Shown one piece after another: positions 39,201 through 51,500 of a stretch of 64,000 bases of DNA. Location: contig OZ037767.1 in assembly GCA_964035545.1 (NCBI GenBank), positions 686,680-750,679 on the forward strand, in the 5' to 3' direction. The notes under the pieces are model-generated. The model saw nothing but the letters and a program-made list of their open reading frames with translations, was not told the DNA's origin and made no database searches. The stretch comes from Bugula neritina. Lineage: Eukaryota; Bryozoa; Gymnolaemata; Cheilostomatida; Bugulidae. The translations under genes were made by a program, and so were the position numbers. Every line of letters starts with the position of its first letter. Position 1 is the first letter of the stretch.

Positions 39201-40487
39201 TATAATTACATAACAATTACTTCAAATTTTTAAATTTTATAAGATTCATACTTTTCCTACCATGCCTACTGGTTAATAGGAATAAGATTAATAAAATGTA
39301 GTTTTGTATCACCCTATTAATCACTGTGTAAAACAAGCACTCACACACACACACTCACACTCTAACTCACTCAGTCACATACTAACTCTCTCACTCACAC
39401 ACAACACACACTCTCTCACTCACACACACTCACTGAATAGATACCTGTAGTCTGTATGTAATTCATATGTTTTCAAATCAATGTTTTCTATCCTCTGATC
39501 ACAGATCCCCACCAGTCTACCTCGGCCTCCAAACTCCCCAACTTCCACTCAACACCGTGTAAAGCAGCCACAGCCAGCCTCTCTTCTGCTACCAGCACTG
39601 TAGGCAGCAGCGGCAGTATCTCTACAAGTGCCACTCAAAGTACCACTGCGTCACTGGTTGGTGCAGATAGTGATGTCACAAACAGTGGTGAAGGCTCTGC
39701 AGGCACTTCTGGTGCTACTGATAGTTGTGAAGACATTCGTCATAGTGGTGCTGTCGCTGACAAAGCTGACATTTTTGTTGGCGATGCTCTTCTCGACATC
39801 AGTTTAGAAGAAGGAGAAGTTTTGTCTTTCGGATCCGATCTCGAGACAGATGATTGCCAGCCAGATAGTGCCAGCCAAGTAGATGGTAAAACTACAATAC
39901 GCAGCAGACAACCAGCAGAAAACAAGCAGACGAACAGAAATGCATCCGTACGCAGCAGACGGCGATCAGTTGATAAGCAGACGAACAGAGATACATCCGT
40001 ACGCAGCAGACGGCGATCAGGTGATATGCAGACGAACAGTGATACATCCTTACGCAGCAGACGGCGATCAGGTGATAAGCAGACGAACAGTGATACATCC
40101 GTACGCAGCAGACGGCGATCAGGTGATAAGCAGATAAACAGTGATACATCCGTACGCAGCAGACGGCGATCAGGTGATAAGCAGACGAACAGGGATACAT
40201 CATTACGCAGCAGAAGGCGATCAGGTGATAGGCAGACGTATAATAAAACTACCAATCACAGCAGACGCAGTGCAGAACGTAAAACTGGAATCGACTTGCG
40301 TCACCATCTGAGTCAGAAAGAAAAACATTTGAATGTTTCCTCTGCGTTGCCGCCAAATACAAAACCAGAGCAGACTGAGAAAGCACCATTGAACAGGAAT
40401 AATCGACTGAGTGTTGATTCAAATTCGAGCAGAAAATCAGATGTGAGAGAACAACTAGCATCTGCTAAAAGCCGTCAGACAAGTTGA
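30215..40487 (+). CDS. CASP8AP2: FLASH/CASP8AP2-like histone-mRNA processing factor
   Basis: Ten exons: 30215-30281, 30520-30752, 31464-31643, 31927-32036, 32217-34285, 34514-34600, 34766-38108, 38563-38614, 38914-39019, 39505-40487; 2409 residues. Identification rests on the N-terminal coiled coil (residues 101-175): IDLMDDIYSLH, then ENIQLKHNITLLLATARKE, matching in order the LDLY-type motif and ENxxLKxNIxxLIxTAR block of vertebrate FLASH. Later ISPVKQ and SLEEGEVLSFGSD (near residue 2181) match its SPLNSPV and LEEGEIRSD segments. FLASH binds Lsm11 and recruits the histone pre-mRNA cleavage complex at histone locus bodies. The middle is Ser-rich, charged and disordered, with coded repeats. 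The C-terminal SANT-like, NPAT-binding part of vertebrates is not seen: a stop follows at 40487. A possible extra exon begins after ttctgtag at 40839. Family call likely, not certain. Confidence 0.72.
30282..30500 (+). repeat. (AGT)n-type trinucleotide array in FLASH intron 1
   Basis: Imperfect gta/agt triplets with act inversions (actagtagta, tactactact) fill intron 1 between donor 30282 and acceptor 30519. The mix of agt and act makes palindromic actagt sites. Confidence 0.95.
30843..31035 (+). repeat. 20-bp array of donor-like units in FLASH intron 2
   Basis: Nine or ten copies of ccaggtgggtatgtgatact. Every unit contains cag/gtgggt or cag/gtatgt, a strong donor look-alike, in sense orientation inside the intron between 30753 and 31463. 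Confidence 0.9.
31195..31463 (+). repeat. ACAGGTAGAG-type array ending at the FLASH exon 3 acceptor
   Basis: Twenty or so short units (13-17 bp) with tatacaggtagagt. The last one is the true junction: atatacag before GTAGAGAAAAAGG, so the units repeat the acceptor and the first six bases of the exon. Confidence 0.88.
32659..32985 (+). repeat. Coding 18/36-bp Ser-Thr-Lys repeat in the FLASH-like protein
   Basis: Eighteen six-residue units, mostly alternating SKSSST and SKGGST, cover about residues 344-453. At DNA level the alternation gives a 36-bp higher-order unit, with a switch to SKSGST units near the end. The frame is preserved throughout. Confidence 0.95.
38280..38525 (+). repeat. 21-bp minisatellite in a FLASH intron
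   Basis: About 12 copies of gtgtctattcactatatggg occupy most of the intron 38109-38562. No splice-site-like junction is built into the unit. Confidence 0.92.
39071..39290 (+). mobile_element. hAT-like terminal fragment in a FLASH intron
   Basis: The sequence starts CAGGGTTGGGGGTAATTG and continues in repeated gtaatt/aattac words. CAGGGTTGGG followed by TAAT/ATTAC-rich DNA is the known look of one end of non-autonomous hAT elements. No matching CCCAACCCTG end is found downstream, so this is either one end only or a coincidence. A CACACT-rich simple repeat follows (39340-39435). Confidence 0.4.
39890..40245 (+). repeat. Coding 60-bp Arg-Ser repeat near the FLASH C-terminus
   Basis: Six or so 20-residue units built on VRSRRRSGDKQTNSDTS (about residues 2211-2330). 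Units are nearly identical at DNA level, indicating recent expansion in frame. The product is strongly basic and RS-like. Confidence 0.93.
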
Positions 40488-43400
40488 GGTCAATATCACC
40501 TGTCAAAGGTCATTATTTAGCATCATTATGCAATATTTGGCTAATCCTAGCATCAGGTTATTGGTTTTCTTATAAACTATTCTCTTCAATGCATTATTGT
40601 ATTACCAGTGATGAAGAAACCTGTATTACAGTTTGGAGTTGTGTGTTCTCATGTTTTGGGTAAATAACTCCTAAAACCTCTTCAAAAATTTTCATCACTC
40701 AATAGTGTTAGAATCATATTGTAATTAATATATGACATATTGTAATATATGTCACATTGTAATATATGTCACATTGTAATACATCTCTTCTGCTATCCAG
40801 AAAGACTGCAATATAAACTGTTTGCTGTCTATTCTGTAGTGTGGAGCCTCTGCTGTCAGCTTCACCACTTGCTGCTGCCACCCAGTCCACAATTCCCTGC
40901 TGCCGCTGTCAACCCGAGTTAAGGAAAAGTCACCACTTTGCGTATTTGGTTATGTAAATATTCAGCAGCATTGACAGTTGATTTCCCTGCACTATACATT
41001 ATTTATTCATGTTAATGAAGGAGAGGCAACATCTACACCAACTGTTTAGCGTACCTCGCCACAGTAAACAGTCAACTCTCTGGGGAATCTGCTTCAATTA
41101 TATCATATTAATTATATATTGTGATTATTTCATAACTTGTGTATAGTTGGAGCTCTCTTCTGTACAACTAGTGACAGCGTGCTGCCGTACTGCACATGTC
41201 TCTCTAATAACTCTCCCTCTTATCAACACCCATCCTGCCAATTCCTCTACTTTATTTATTAAATCAAATCCTACTTTTAGTTTTCCTACATTTTACTGAT
41301 TGTTCATAGCATATCATCTTTTTTTAATTTATATATTTCTTTATTAAACTGTTCATATGTTTATTTATTGGTTGCCATGTGAACTGATTTCTGTATATTT
41401 GTTTATTGGTTGCCATGTGAATTAACTTCCTGCCCATCACCTGCTCCATTGAGTGACACAAAGGGCACCTGTTTGGTTAGTCAATTTCATCTCTCCTCCC
41501 CATTCCTTCCAAACAAGTACAGGCTGCTCACTCAGTATTCAACTTGCTAGTTTCCATTTGTTCCACAAACATGGTGCTGGGTCATCTTTCTCACTTTTAC
41601 TCAAGTTGTAATTTTTAAGTTTTTTCAAGTGTTTTGTCTGCGACCAATTTATATTTCTAATAAAACAACTTTTTACTCCATTAGATTCTGTTGTTGAAGC
41701 ATAAAAACACATTATTTTACAAGTGCTGAAGATTTCAGCTATAGACAACTCCAGCTAGTATTGCTGTCAAACTCTGTAGCACCTGCTGCCACCTGTCCAC
41801 ACACACAATACTCATGATGTAATAGCCTACGCAGTCTCTAATTGCTCAGAGAGTTCAAACTCAAACTTGAAAGGCAATTTAACCTGCATCTCCCTTTAAT
41901 ACAGTTAATACAATTGCCAAGGTATAGGCAGAGGTATAGTATAACCAGATTGTATCAACTCTGTTTATTAATGTTAACCCACTGGGGAGATGCCAAAGTG
42001 CTTATACACTGTAAACAGTAGAGTTCATTCCCTTTCTCACTATTTATAATATTTTTGTTGCAATTACATGCCATAAGAATGTCCATTTGGTATTAACCTA
42101 ATTGTTGCTATCCATAAATGCACTCCTGAGGTGTAAATGTTATGCTCCTTATATATAATATAGATATACTTGTGTATTTCAGTAGCTGGGTTATAAGGGC
42201 TAGAATTAAATGCCTATTATCAGTGGTTTAAGCGGGTATATTGCTTTCCCGTATTATCCTATTTCAGAAGATATTCAGCAGTTTTATTCTAGAGCGTCTC
42301 ATTTATTCCAGTTTTAAACAAGAAGTGATCAAATAGCCAAGTCTTATATATACATATCCATGGTGCCAGCCACCTTACCAAAAGTGCTGATAAATGTCTA
42401 TAAATGAAGTTACAATATTGTACTGCATGTACTACACAATTTGTTCAATCTCTCACTCGGCCATGTAACTAGAGATTCATTTTCCTACCTCCAGTCAGTC
42501 TTACCCTAGACAGGATTCTTCGGCTTAAATTTCAAAATTGATTTTTTTTTTTCAAGAGTCAGTTTCTCCCAGGCCTTGCAACTTTATTTAGACTGCTATT
42601 TTTAGCTTTAGATGGGCATTTTTAATGAAATAGTAAATACTATTTTGGTTTCATTTCATAGACAATCATTAAAGGTATAGAAGCCCGTCAATGAATGCTG
42701 TACAGGTTGTATCTTCAATGATTTGTCTTTCAGTTACCTTTAATCTAACCAATTGAATATATACACACATAATAAGAAGATATATTGAGTTTATCACCCT
42801 CTAGTATTGATGCGTTTATTGATTTGAATATTCTAATTTGTTTTTCTATCTGCATGACACTGAAGGCCGGCCTCAACTAAGCCCTTCCTTTTTATTTAGT
42901 AAACAACAATGGCCACTTCCTGTGAATGGACTCCATAGGGTATTTATGAATAAGATTATAATGTAAGGATATGTTACAAAAAGAACTATTCTTCCGGCAT
43001 GTCCTGTGATGGCAGGTGACTTCAAACGTAAACCACTGGTTAGTAAGTTATACTGTAAGTTACAGAGCAAACTGGGCTGTGCTCTTTGTCTACCTTCTTT
43101 AGCTGTCCTCCTAAGCAGCTGTAAACTCCCCCCCCTCGTCTCTCCTACCTGTCCTAGTTGCTGCCATATGCTGCTTTTCTATTAACAAACAACATGCAAT
43201 AATTCCTCAACCCCCTCCCCCAAATCATATTATTTTAGTTATTCCAGTTATTGATATTATTGTTTATATTGTTGTTACATTGTAAATAATAAACATGCTT
43301 CTTTGTGACTTCCATAGCTCTCAGGTAGAGCAACTGTTTCCTTCCTTTCACATAAAACGTCTGCAGTTGTACTCCAACTTCTGGTAGAGCTGCAACTGTG

Positions 43401-43974
43401 CTACAATACTGCGCATAAAATAGAAATTATAAAGCCCTTAGCTATATAAATTGTGAAATTATTATGCTTCATATTAATCTTAGTTGTAAAAATTGTGTAA
43501 TATTGACTTTTAGGAAATATTATATATAATGCAAAATATCAGAATACATAACACAGGCCCAGCTCTAGGTTAAATTGATAGTAACAGCTGTAACTACTGT
43601 GTAATTAGCTAAAATAACAGAATAGAGTGAAGATCTAAGAGTAATAACAATAGTTACGGATTACAGGTTTACTGCTAATGCATGTACACCACATGAACCT
43701 TGAATACATGGGAATAACAAAAATACTGCAACAATTCACCTTCTCTTTACTTTCCCCAGCGGCTCCCCAGTACTTGAAGTACGTAAAGTTGAGGTATTGT
43801 CCCTCATTACAACCTTGCAAGCGCAATGTGCCGTATATAAATTAGGCTGGCAAACAGATAATCTTTTGATGCAGAAATTAAAAAGCTTTTTAGCTGAATA
43901 CTTTATTTGGCTTTTTATTAAAATTATTTTTTACCAAAGTCTGTCTGTGCCGCTTTAAAAGACTATCAAATTTA

Positions 43975-44125
43975 TGACACATTACTCATTATCTGTATGA
44001 CACATTACTCATCATCTGTATGACACATTACCCATCATCTGTATGACACATTACTCATCATATGTATGACACATTACTCATCATATGTATGACACATTAC
44101 TCATCATCTGTATGCCACATAGCCC
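43975..44125 (+). repeat. 23-bp tandem repeat in the FLASH-Delta spacer
   Basis: Six copies of gacacattactcatcatctg plus tat, with few changes. Confidence 0.9.
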
Positions 44126-47100
44126 ATCATAAGAGCTAAAATGTCCACTAATACAGATCTGTTGACCTCCATGGAACTGGTGGTTCAGTATGAGAGAGGT
44201 TTGTGTAGCTTTATTATCGCAGACAAAGTTGTTAGAGCTGGGAATATGTAATGTGATAAGGTGACATAAAACTGTTACAATGTAACAATAAAACTTCACC
44301 TGCCCTCTCCAGTCCTACCCTCTCCACCCTACCAGTATAATTATACAATTACTCTAACCACATGAAATAAACACTCAAACTATTACCTTCAGGTATCTCC
44401 CTGATTGTGATTAGCATTTTGTGTAACCATCTTACCAGAATTTAAGTGGACTGGTGTAAGCAGATGTATAAGTTTGTAGGACAGAGTATTTACTGTTTAA
44501 CCTATGCCAGATGATACAGCATCTCTATAATAAGGCATTTAGCTAGTCTATCATTTAAATTAGCTAAATAATTATACAATTAGCTGCTGGTAGAGGTTGG
44601 GGAGCAGGTGGAAGGATTCGTTACCTTAATTCCTGCACTAATGACTGCTCACTTGTTTTCCTTCATAAGAAAAACAATCTCTTCAAATTGTTATCCCAAA
44701 TCCATTATCTTAAGACATACAAGAATACAATAGAGCATGTAGTCTACACATACAGTAGCCTGTAGTCTACACATACAGTAGCCTGTAGTCTACATATACA
44801 GTGCAGAAGTAAGTTGCATAGAGTGGTTTCCAGAGGATATTATTTTTAAAAAATTAAAATTCAGCTTCATCAGTCTATTAGTTGGTATTGATATAACTGA
44901 TACTTGCACACGTAAAGAGGCCAAACGTTTATATAGTGGAAAGAATGACGAAATTGAGTAGATATTGGATATTGACTTGTTGGCTTTGCACCCAATGATT
45001 AGATAGACATGGTTAGTTCAATATCAATCTATTGAGACTGTCATTTGCTGATTGGTGGCTGATCACTTGACTTGACTTGTCAAGAGGTGCTATGACTCAT
45101 CCGCCTTGCTGTCACTCCATTCACAGTGCTTTCCCACCAATGTCACTTTGAACAAACATAAAGCCAACCAAAAAGCTTTTCAATAAAAACATCGAAATTG
45201 GAATACCTTTTATTCATCTGAATATTTTACCACAGAACCCAGGTTAAGATTTTCCTGATCCAATTGATGAGTTCAGAGAAAACTCTGGCTAAATTTGTTT
45301 CATTGATTAAATTAATGTGTACAAATGGCCTAAGAAAAAGAGCATTGTTGGGTATTACCTACATTCTGTTTTGTATTGCTAATTACTAAATGTTCTAAAA
45401 GAGAAAAGTAAATAAAGCAAATAGTTTTGTGCATCAATAACTGGTATTTAGAATTCTGTATTGTTTTGCTGATTTGCATTCAATCAACCAGAAGCCCATT
45501 TCTTAAGCATGAGTGTAATTAGTGGCCAGTCTGGTATAATTTGGGCTCATTATATAAGCAGGACCTCTGATGACAATACTGATAAATATCAATATTAGCT
45601 CAATATTGTGTTTCCATTTATTATGTAAAATGATAATGAGATAGCCATGTTAATTACTGCTCCCCTCAACTCTCCAGCTGAAACATGGAAGCTGCAGGTA
45701 GTTCTTCTTTTGTAGACATTGTTGGTAACCAGAGAACTCTCAGGCTATCTTCTGCAGATTCCCTTCACAGTTGCTGCAGTTTCGCTCTCCTGCCAAGTAC
45801 GAGAGTACCGAGCTCTCAACTTCCATCCCGAACAGGAAGCTCTATGTTGACAGTTCAGGGTCGGCTCAAGAGGAAAATGACTGACACAAAACTTCCCATA
45901 GAGACACAAGTTGATGTTCTGTAATAATGATACAATATTCCGCAACCTGACGGAAATCATTTCACGATCAATATATGGCAGGGAAAACTCTCAAATTACA
46001 GATCTACCGGGCTAGCCTCAGCATCATTCTGTCAGTTTGAGAACGAAGGCTATCCTTCAGTTTGGTGCTGAGTTTAGAATGTCAGGAGGAGATAATATTG
46101 AGCAAATGGTTTATTTGCAGACGTACTGCTAAGATTATAAAGATTGATTTTGTAACTAGAGACTGCAATTACTGGGAAATCAAGACTAATGCAAACACAT
46201 CTATTGATCGGCCACTCGACAATGTTATCCAGGATGCAACCTAGATTGAAAAGTATCAATAGCCGAGCTGTAATTGTGGCATTTAACCATCGCATTGTTA
46301 TTAAAACTTTAATCAAGATATGGAAAATGGCAGTTATTATTTTAATGAGAATAATTATTACTTTTTATTGCAGTCTGAAAAGATTATTCAAATTCAAAAT
46401 ACATTTAGATAAGGTTTTATTCCATAACCACCCTTAATAATAAAGTTAGTGTATTTTAAGAATTAGGTCTAGGTAGTTTAATGATCCCAGAGCAGCAGTT
46501 TTCTGACATCACAATAGTTCTAGAAACTTCTGTCACCAACTCTGTTAGAATAACTAGCAATTTAACAGCGTGTACTATTCCATGTGTAAAGCATATATAT
46601 TATATTAACATCCTGTACTATTCCATGTGTAAAGCATATATATTATATTACATATTTTATTCATGCTTGTATTTTTAGTGACTACTGCTATGCTGACATT
46701 CTTAACAGTAATTATGAATTTATATTAATGTTATATAATTCTAACATACAAATATTATATAATTCTTACATACGAATGTTATATAACTATTGCATATAAA
46801 TATTATATAATTCTTATATAGAATATTATATAACTGTTACATATAAATAGAAGTATACATTTTACAATAGCACAAGGGTCTATTCTTTCTTCCAACATGT
46901 AGACTAGAGTTTAAAATTTAGAGAATATAACAGAGAAGTGAACAGAGCACACTATGCTATGATGTAATGCACGGGACATACACCAAGAGTGCGCTTTCTT
47001 TCAGCTCAAAAAATGCTGCCACACACTGATGTCTGCAACACAGAATGTGGTGTTTATAAAAACACTTATTTACTAAGTCGTGGAGAACTCAATACAATTA

Positions 47101-48254
47101 CTTGCTGCCCTGATACATGTAACTTAAGTTATACTCCTGCAACTCATAGCTGATGACTTAAGTCATCACGTTGTACTCAAAGCTGCTTCAGCTCTGCCGT
47201 ACTTGATATATGCTGGAGGTATATTATGCTATAGCTTGTCTACTTACTTTATGCATGGGAATATTATTTACTTTTCTTAAAAGGCAGTGGATATGAAGAG
47301 GTGCAGTATGTAATTTTCTAAGTAATGTTTTCAATAGTTTAGTAAAAAAGAAGCAAAGAAATGGGATTGTAGGACATCTGTGTGAATAAGCAGCGATGGT
47401 TGAAATCAAATGAATGTTTCTACATCAAAGGCCAACTATTGAATTCTTCTCCCAGAGTTATGTTTACAAAGAAAGATGTACATGTGTTGTTATCTCTATA
47501 GAGTTAGCTCTAGCTTCACACAAACCACAACAATCCCACACACTTGAATTAGAAACCAGTTGATTGTATGGACCCAAGGCTAGGAGAGGCAGATGTTTCA
47601 GTCTGAGTCTATAGTTTACAGTCATAAAGATAATAAACACAGCAGGCATGTTGAGAAGTTCATGCAGCTTAGTCTTTGTCTTCATTGTTACACATCAACT
47701 GCACACAAATCGCCTGTTGAAGTATTTTATAATTTATTTCTTGTAGTATTCAGCGGTTCAAATGCTCCAAAATAAATAAAAATTTTCATCGGAATTTATA
47801 GAAAACGTAATTATAATAATAATTATTATACATATATATTATTTATGTACAAAGAAAACTTTTGACATGGGATTTTATGTCAATTTGAAAATGAAATGTA
47901 TAAGATGTAATGGATAGCGCTAACTAGTCCAAGATAAAATCCAGCACACACTACTTGGTGGTCTGCTTGGACTATAAATATGACTAAATGCAAGTGAAGA
48001 GTAACACCCATCAACAAATAACAGCAATAAGTAGGGATGCTATTTTCTCTGTACAATATTGTTAGTAGCAAAAAATAAAAGAGAGGCGAGTGGAGGGCTC
48101 GAGTGCGACAGCTTCTACTGGCAGCAACCACATCTGCTTAAGTATTATTCTTTGCAAAATCAGACTAGTTCAAAAAGAGAAATTTCAATTCTCAACAAAA
48201 AAAACAAACAACAATATTAATTATATTATAATATAATATATTAATGGCCAACTA

Positions 48255-48520
48255 TTTATTAATAAAAATAAATACTGTGTCTGAAGGAGCGTCCTTTGGA
48301 CAGGAGTTTAACTAAAACTTTCCCCAACAGAATGACAACTTCAACTCAAAGAGTAATTATAGCTATAAAAATAGAAGTCTGGCTGCCCACTAGAGCGTGT
48401 AGGTATACCGGCCGGCAGCATCTCTTAGGCAGCGTCACTGGGAATCAGACGGAGTAAATGAGACTGAATAAATGAGTATTGCACCATTGTATTGTCTTCG
48501 GTAACCGTAGTAACTCAAGG
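48255..48520 (-). terminator. Delta 3'UTR and poly(A) signal
   Basis: Between the predicted Delta stop (48521) and a minus-strand AATAAA (tttatt at 48255-48260). No other signal is evident. The end depends on the last-exon prediction being right. Confidence 0.5.
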
Positions 48521-51500
48521 TCACACGGCTGTAGCCGAGGTTACGTTGTTAGCATGCTGCCGATCCTGTGCTGACTCTTGTTGCCGTTGACTACAAGTAA
48601 ACAACACAACAATGAGTCATGTATGAGCAGTGGATGTCTGCAGAGTTATCTACAGTGAAGCTGTGTGCGCCACGGGAAGTATGAGAAATGAATTAGAACA
48701 TCATTTTATCTTATCAGAGTAAACCCGTCTTTTGTAAGCATCAAGTATAGCCCAGGTTCTACTAAGTATAGCCCAGGTTCTACTGAGTATAGCCCAGGTT
48801 CTACTAATGCTGAGCTGTATTGCCTAAGCACTCCCCGTGGGTTTGCTATGCACATAAATTAGATAGGGCATGCCCTCCAAGGAGATGCTGAGATGTTTGA
48901 ATATGCCACGAACCTATTGAGAAGGCAAACACCATGAAACATCAAATGATGCCGCACAACGCTGACACGTATATTAGAAGTCAGCATAACAACTCACCTA
49001 TTGTAGGAAGTGGTCGCAGGTAGGGACGGCGTCACCCTGCCACACACTGTCTGTAAAGTTGGACTAGAAATGGCGCCACCATCTTTGTAGAGTGGTTGCT
49101 GTGTAGAGCTGACAGAGGACAGATGGTGATAGTGATCCGCTGTGTGAGAGTGCAGCGGCTGCCGATACTCAACTGCTGCCGACATCAGCTGACTCTGACC
49201 GTCTAAATGTCTATTTATAGAGTTAGTGTTGCCCAGCATGTGCCTCTCCTTGGCTCTGTTTATATCTTTTATCAAATCTTTATGCACTACTTTGGTGGGG
49301 GTTAATGCCCCGGACGAGTTTTTATAGTCTAATGACATTGGCGGACTGGAGGCAGCGACCTCTCTCTCCTCCTTCATCTTCTCCGCTGTCGGGTACTCGT
49401 AGGGGGACAACTTCTTCCTGTCTCCGCCCACCGGGTTGTGGATTCTGTTGTTCATAGAGTTCACCTGGTTCTGTCTCGCCTCCAAGCTCTTGTCATCCTC
49501 GACGCGACGTCGGCAGCGCCGGTAGAGCAGGATGCTGACTAGCACCAGCAGCAGCAACATAGGGATGCCACTGCCCAGGCACACGATGAGGATGAGCTGC
49601 GGCTGCGTGAGTTCCACTTGACCAGAGGCTTGTTCGGAGGCTGTTTTCACGGCCCCCGCCTTTGGGGTGGCCAGGATAGCCTTAGACTGAGTAGAGGAGG
49701 GGGTTGAGGGGGCGGGGGTAGTTGTCCTGGTTGTGCTGGTGCTAGTTGGTGCACTGCCCAGTCTGTACTGACACTGCCTACCCTCGTACTCGGGGCTACA
49801 GTGACACATGTAGTCGTTGAGCAAGTCCTCGCAAGTGCCGTGTCCGCTCACACAGGGACTAGACGCGCACTCGTTCACCTCCTCGTTGCACATCCGACCT
49901 TGATATCCGGGTGCGCACCGACACTCAAAGTCATTCACCTTGTCCAAGCAGGAACCTGTCAACAAACAGAACATTTTACAGACGTGCCACACTTTGAAGA
50001 TATTGACAATACCTGAACTGAAAATTCTCTCAACTGAAATAGACTAAGATTTTTACCTCCATTGGCACAAGGCAGGGCGGCGCAGTCGTCTACGTCAATC
50101 TCACAGAGATCCCCGATAAAGCCCGGCCTGCAGCGACACTCGTAGCGGTTGGCCCCGTCTATACACTCGCCGCCGTTGAGGCAGGGGGACTCCCCGGCAC
50201 ACTCGTCTTCGTTAATCTCACAGAACTGGCCACTGAACCCCTCTGGACAGACGCAGCTGTAGGAGTTGAGGCCGTCCACACATTGGCCGTCTGCAAACAT
50301 AATACTTCTGCATCAACTCAACACAGCACAAGCATGCGCAGCAAAACTTTCACCTTTGCTAAAAATTTAACGTAATTTGTTGGTTATAATTAGGGTAATT
50401 ATACGCAGGTAGAAAGTATAATTAAATAATAATAATGATTTGCGTTTCTATTATTCAGATAGGAGGGAGCAGCTGATGGCAAGCACCGTCTGCGGCAGCT
50501 TTAATCACAGCAATTATAACCAATCGCGTGCTGCCTTACTGCTGCTGCCTTACTGCTGCTACCGGTAAGCCAGCGGTCGTTTGCACCCAACTCTTCAGTG
50601 GATACAAGCCGTCTGCTCACTCTGTTAGTATCAACAACCGGCTGTAGACTGAGCTCTCTATAATGCTGATTGAACACTAAGACTAATGCAGAAAGGGCAC
50701 ACACATGCACTGGGCCTCAGGCTATGCTACAGCAACTGCACTTCTGCTCTGCTATCCGCCCACCAGCCATAAAATACTAATGAAAGTCATTAAGTGTTGT
50801 GTATAGCAGTAGTGGTGGATATACACTCTAGCAGTGGTGGATATATACTCGGCACACAGTAGAAGGGGAGAAAACTCACTGTTCTTGCAGGGAGGCTCAG
50901 GGTCACCTTCACGTCGCATACACTCGTCTATCTCGGTCTGACAGTTTACTCCGTGCCAGCCGGGCTCGCAGTGGCACTTGTAGGAGATGGGCAGTGACTC
51001 GCACCACCCACCGTTAGCACAGGGGTTCACTCGGCAAGTCTCCATCTTGATTTCGCACTTAGCACCGCTGAATCCCTGCAGACACTGGCACTCAAAGTCG
51101 TCTCCTACGTCCTGTAACAGAACACATCTATTAGCACTGAGAGGGGATAGAGAGGGGGATAGAGAGGGGGGTTAGAGGGGAGTAAAACAGCTGTGGGCAA
51201 ACTGCATGTGGACAGACAGACAGACAGACAGATAATCCCCATCACGAGTCAAGAGTATCAATTATTCTATTAGAAGCTTTGATGGAGTAGTTGGCTGACT
51301 GATAGGAGGATAAGAAAGATGGCAGGGGGTGTAATTGGCAGCGTGAGTAGTAGACAAGTGTTGGTTTATGCGATAAAATGAGGCCCCAGAGTCGTATCAG
51401 CTGACAAAGCTTTGCCAAGTCACTTCGTAATTACAAGATTGAAATAATAGGAAGAGAATCCCCGAGGGCAGCTCATCAACTGGCCTATTTCTTGCTGACA

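Larger units (their letters stand above)
40488..48520. other. Eight-kb gene-poor spacer before Delta
   Basis: No gene I can support on either strand. The left end is the FLASH 3'UTR; a candidate 3'UTR intron runs from gtcaat at 40489 to ttctgtag at 40839. A few short repeats are noted: 43975-44125 (23 bp), 44735-44800, and 46735-46850 (tatataattcttacata type). The right end from 48255 (AATAAA on the minus strand, tttatt 48255-48260) is the Delta 3'UTR. Such a large spacer beside a developmental gene may hold enhancers; that is inference. Confidence 0.55.

Noticed and set aside
41820-41880. Possible tRNA-like gagttcaaactc near 41855
   Set aside because: The upstream sequence does not fold into acceptor, D and anticodon arms by eye.
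45685-45924. 79-codon open frame in the FLASH-Delta spacer
   Set aside because: Has an ATG but no similarity I recognise, no splice partners and a serine-rich random-looking composition.
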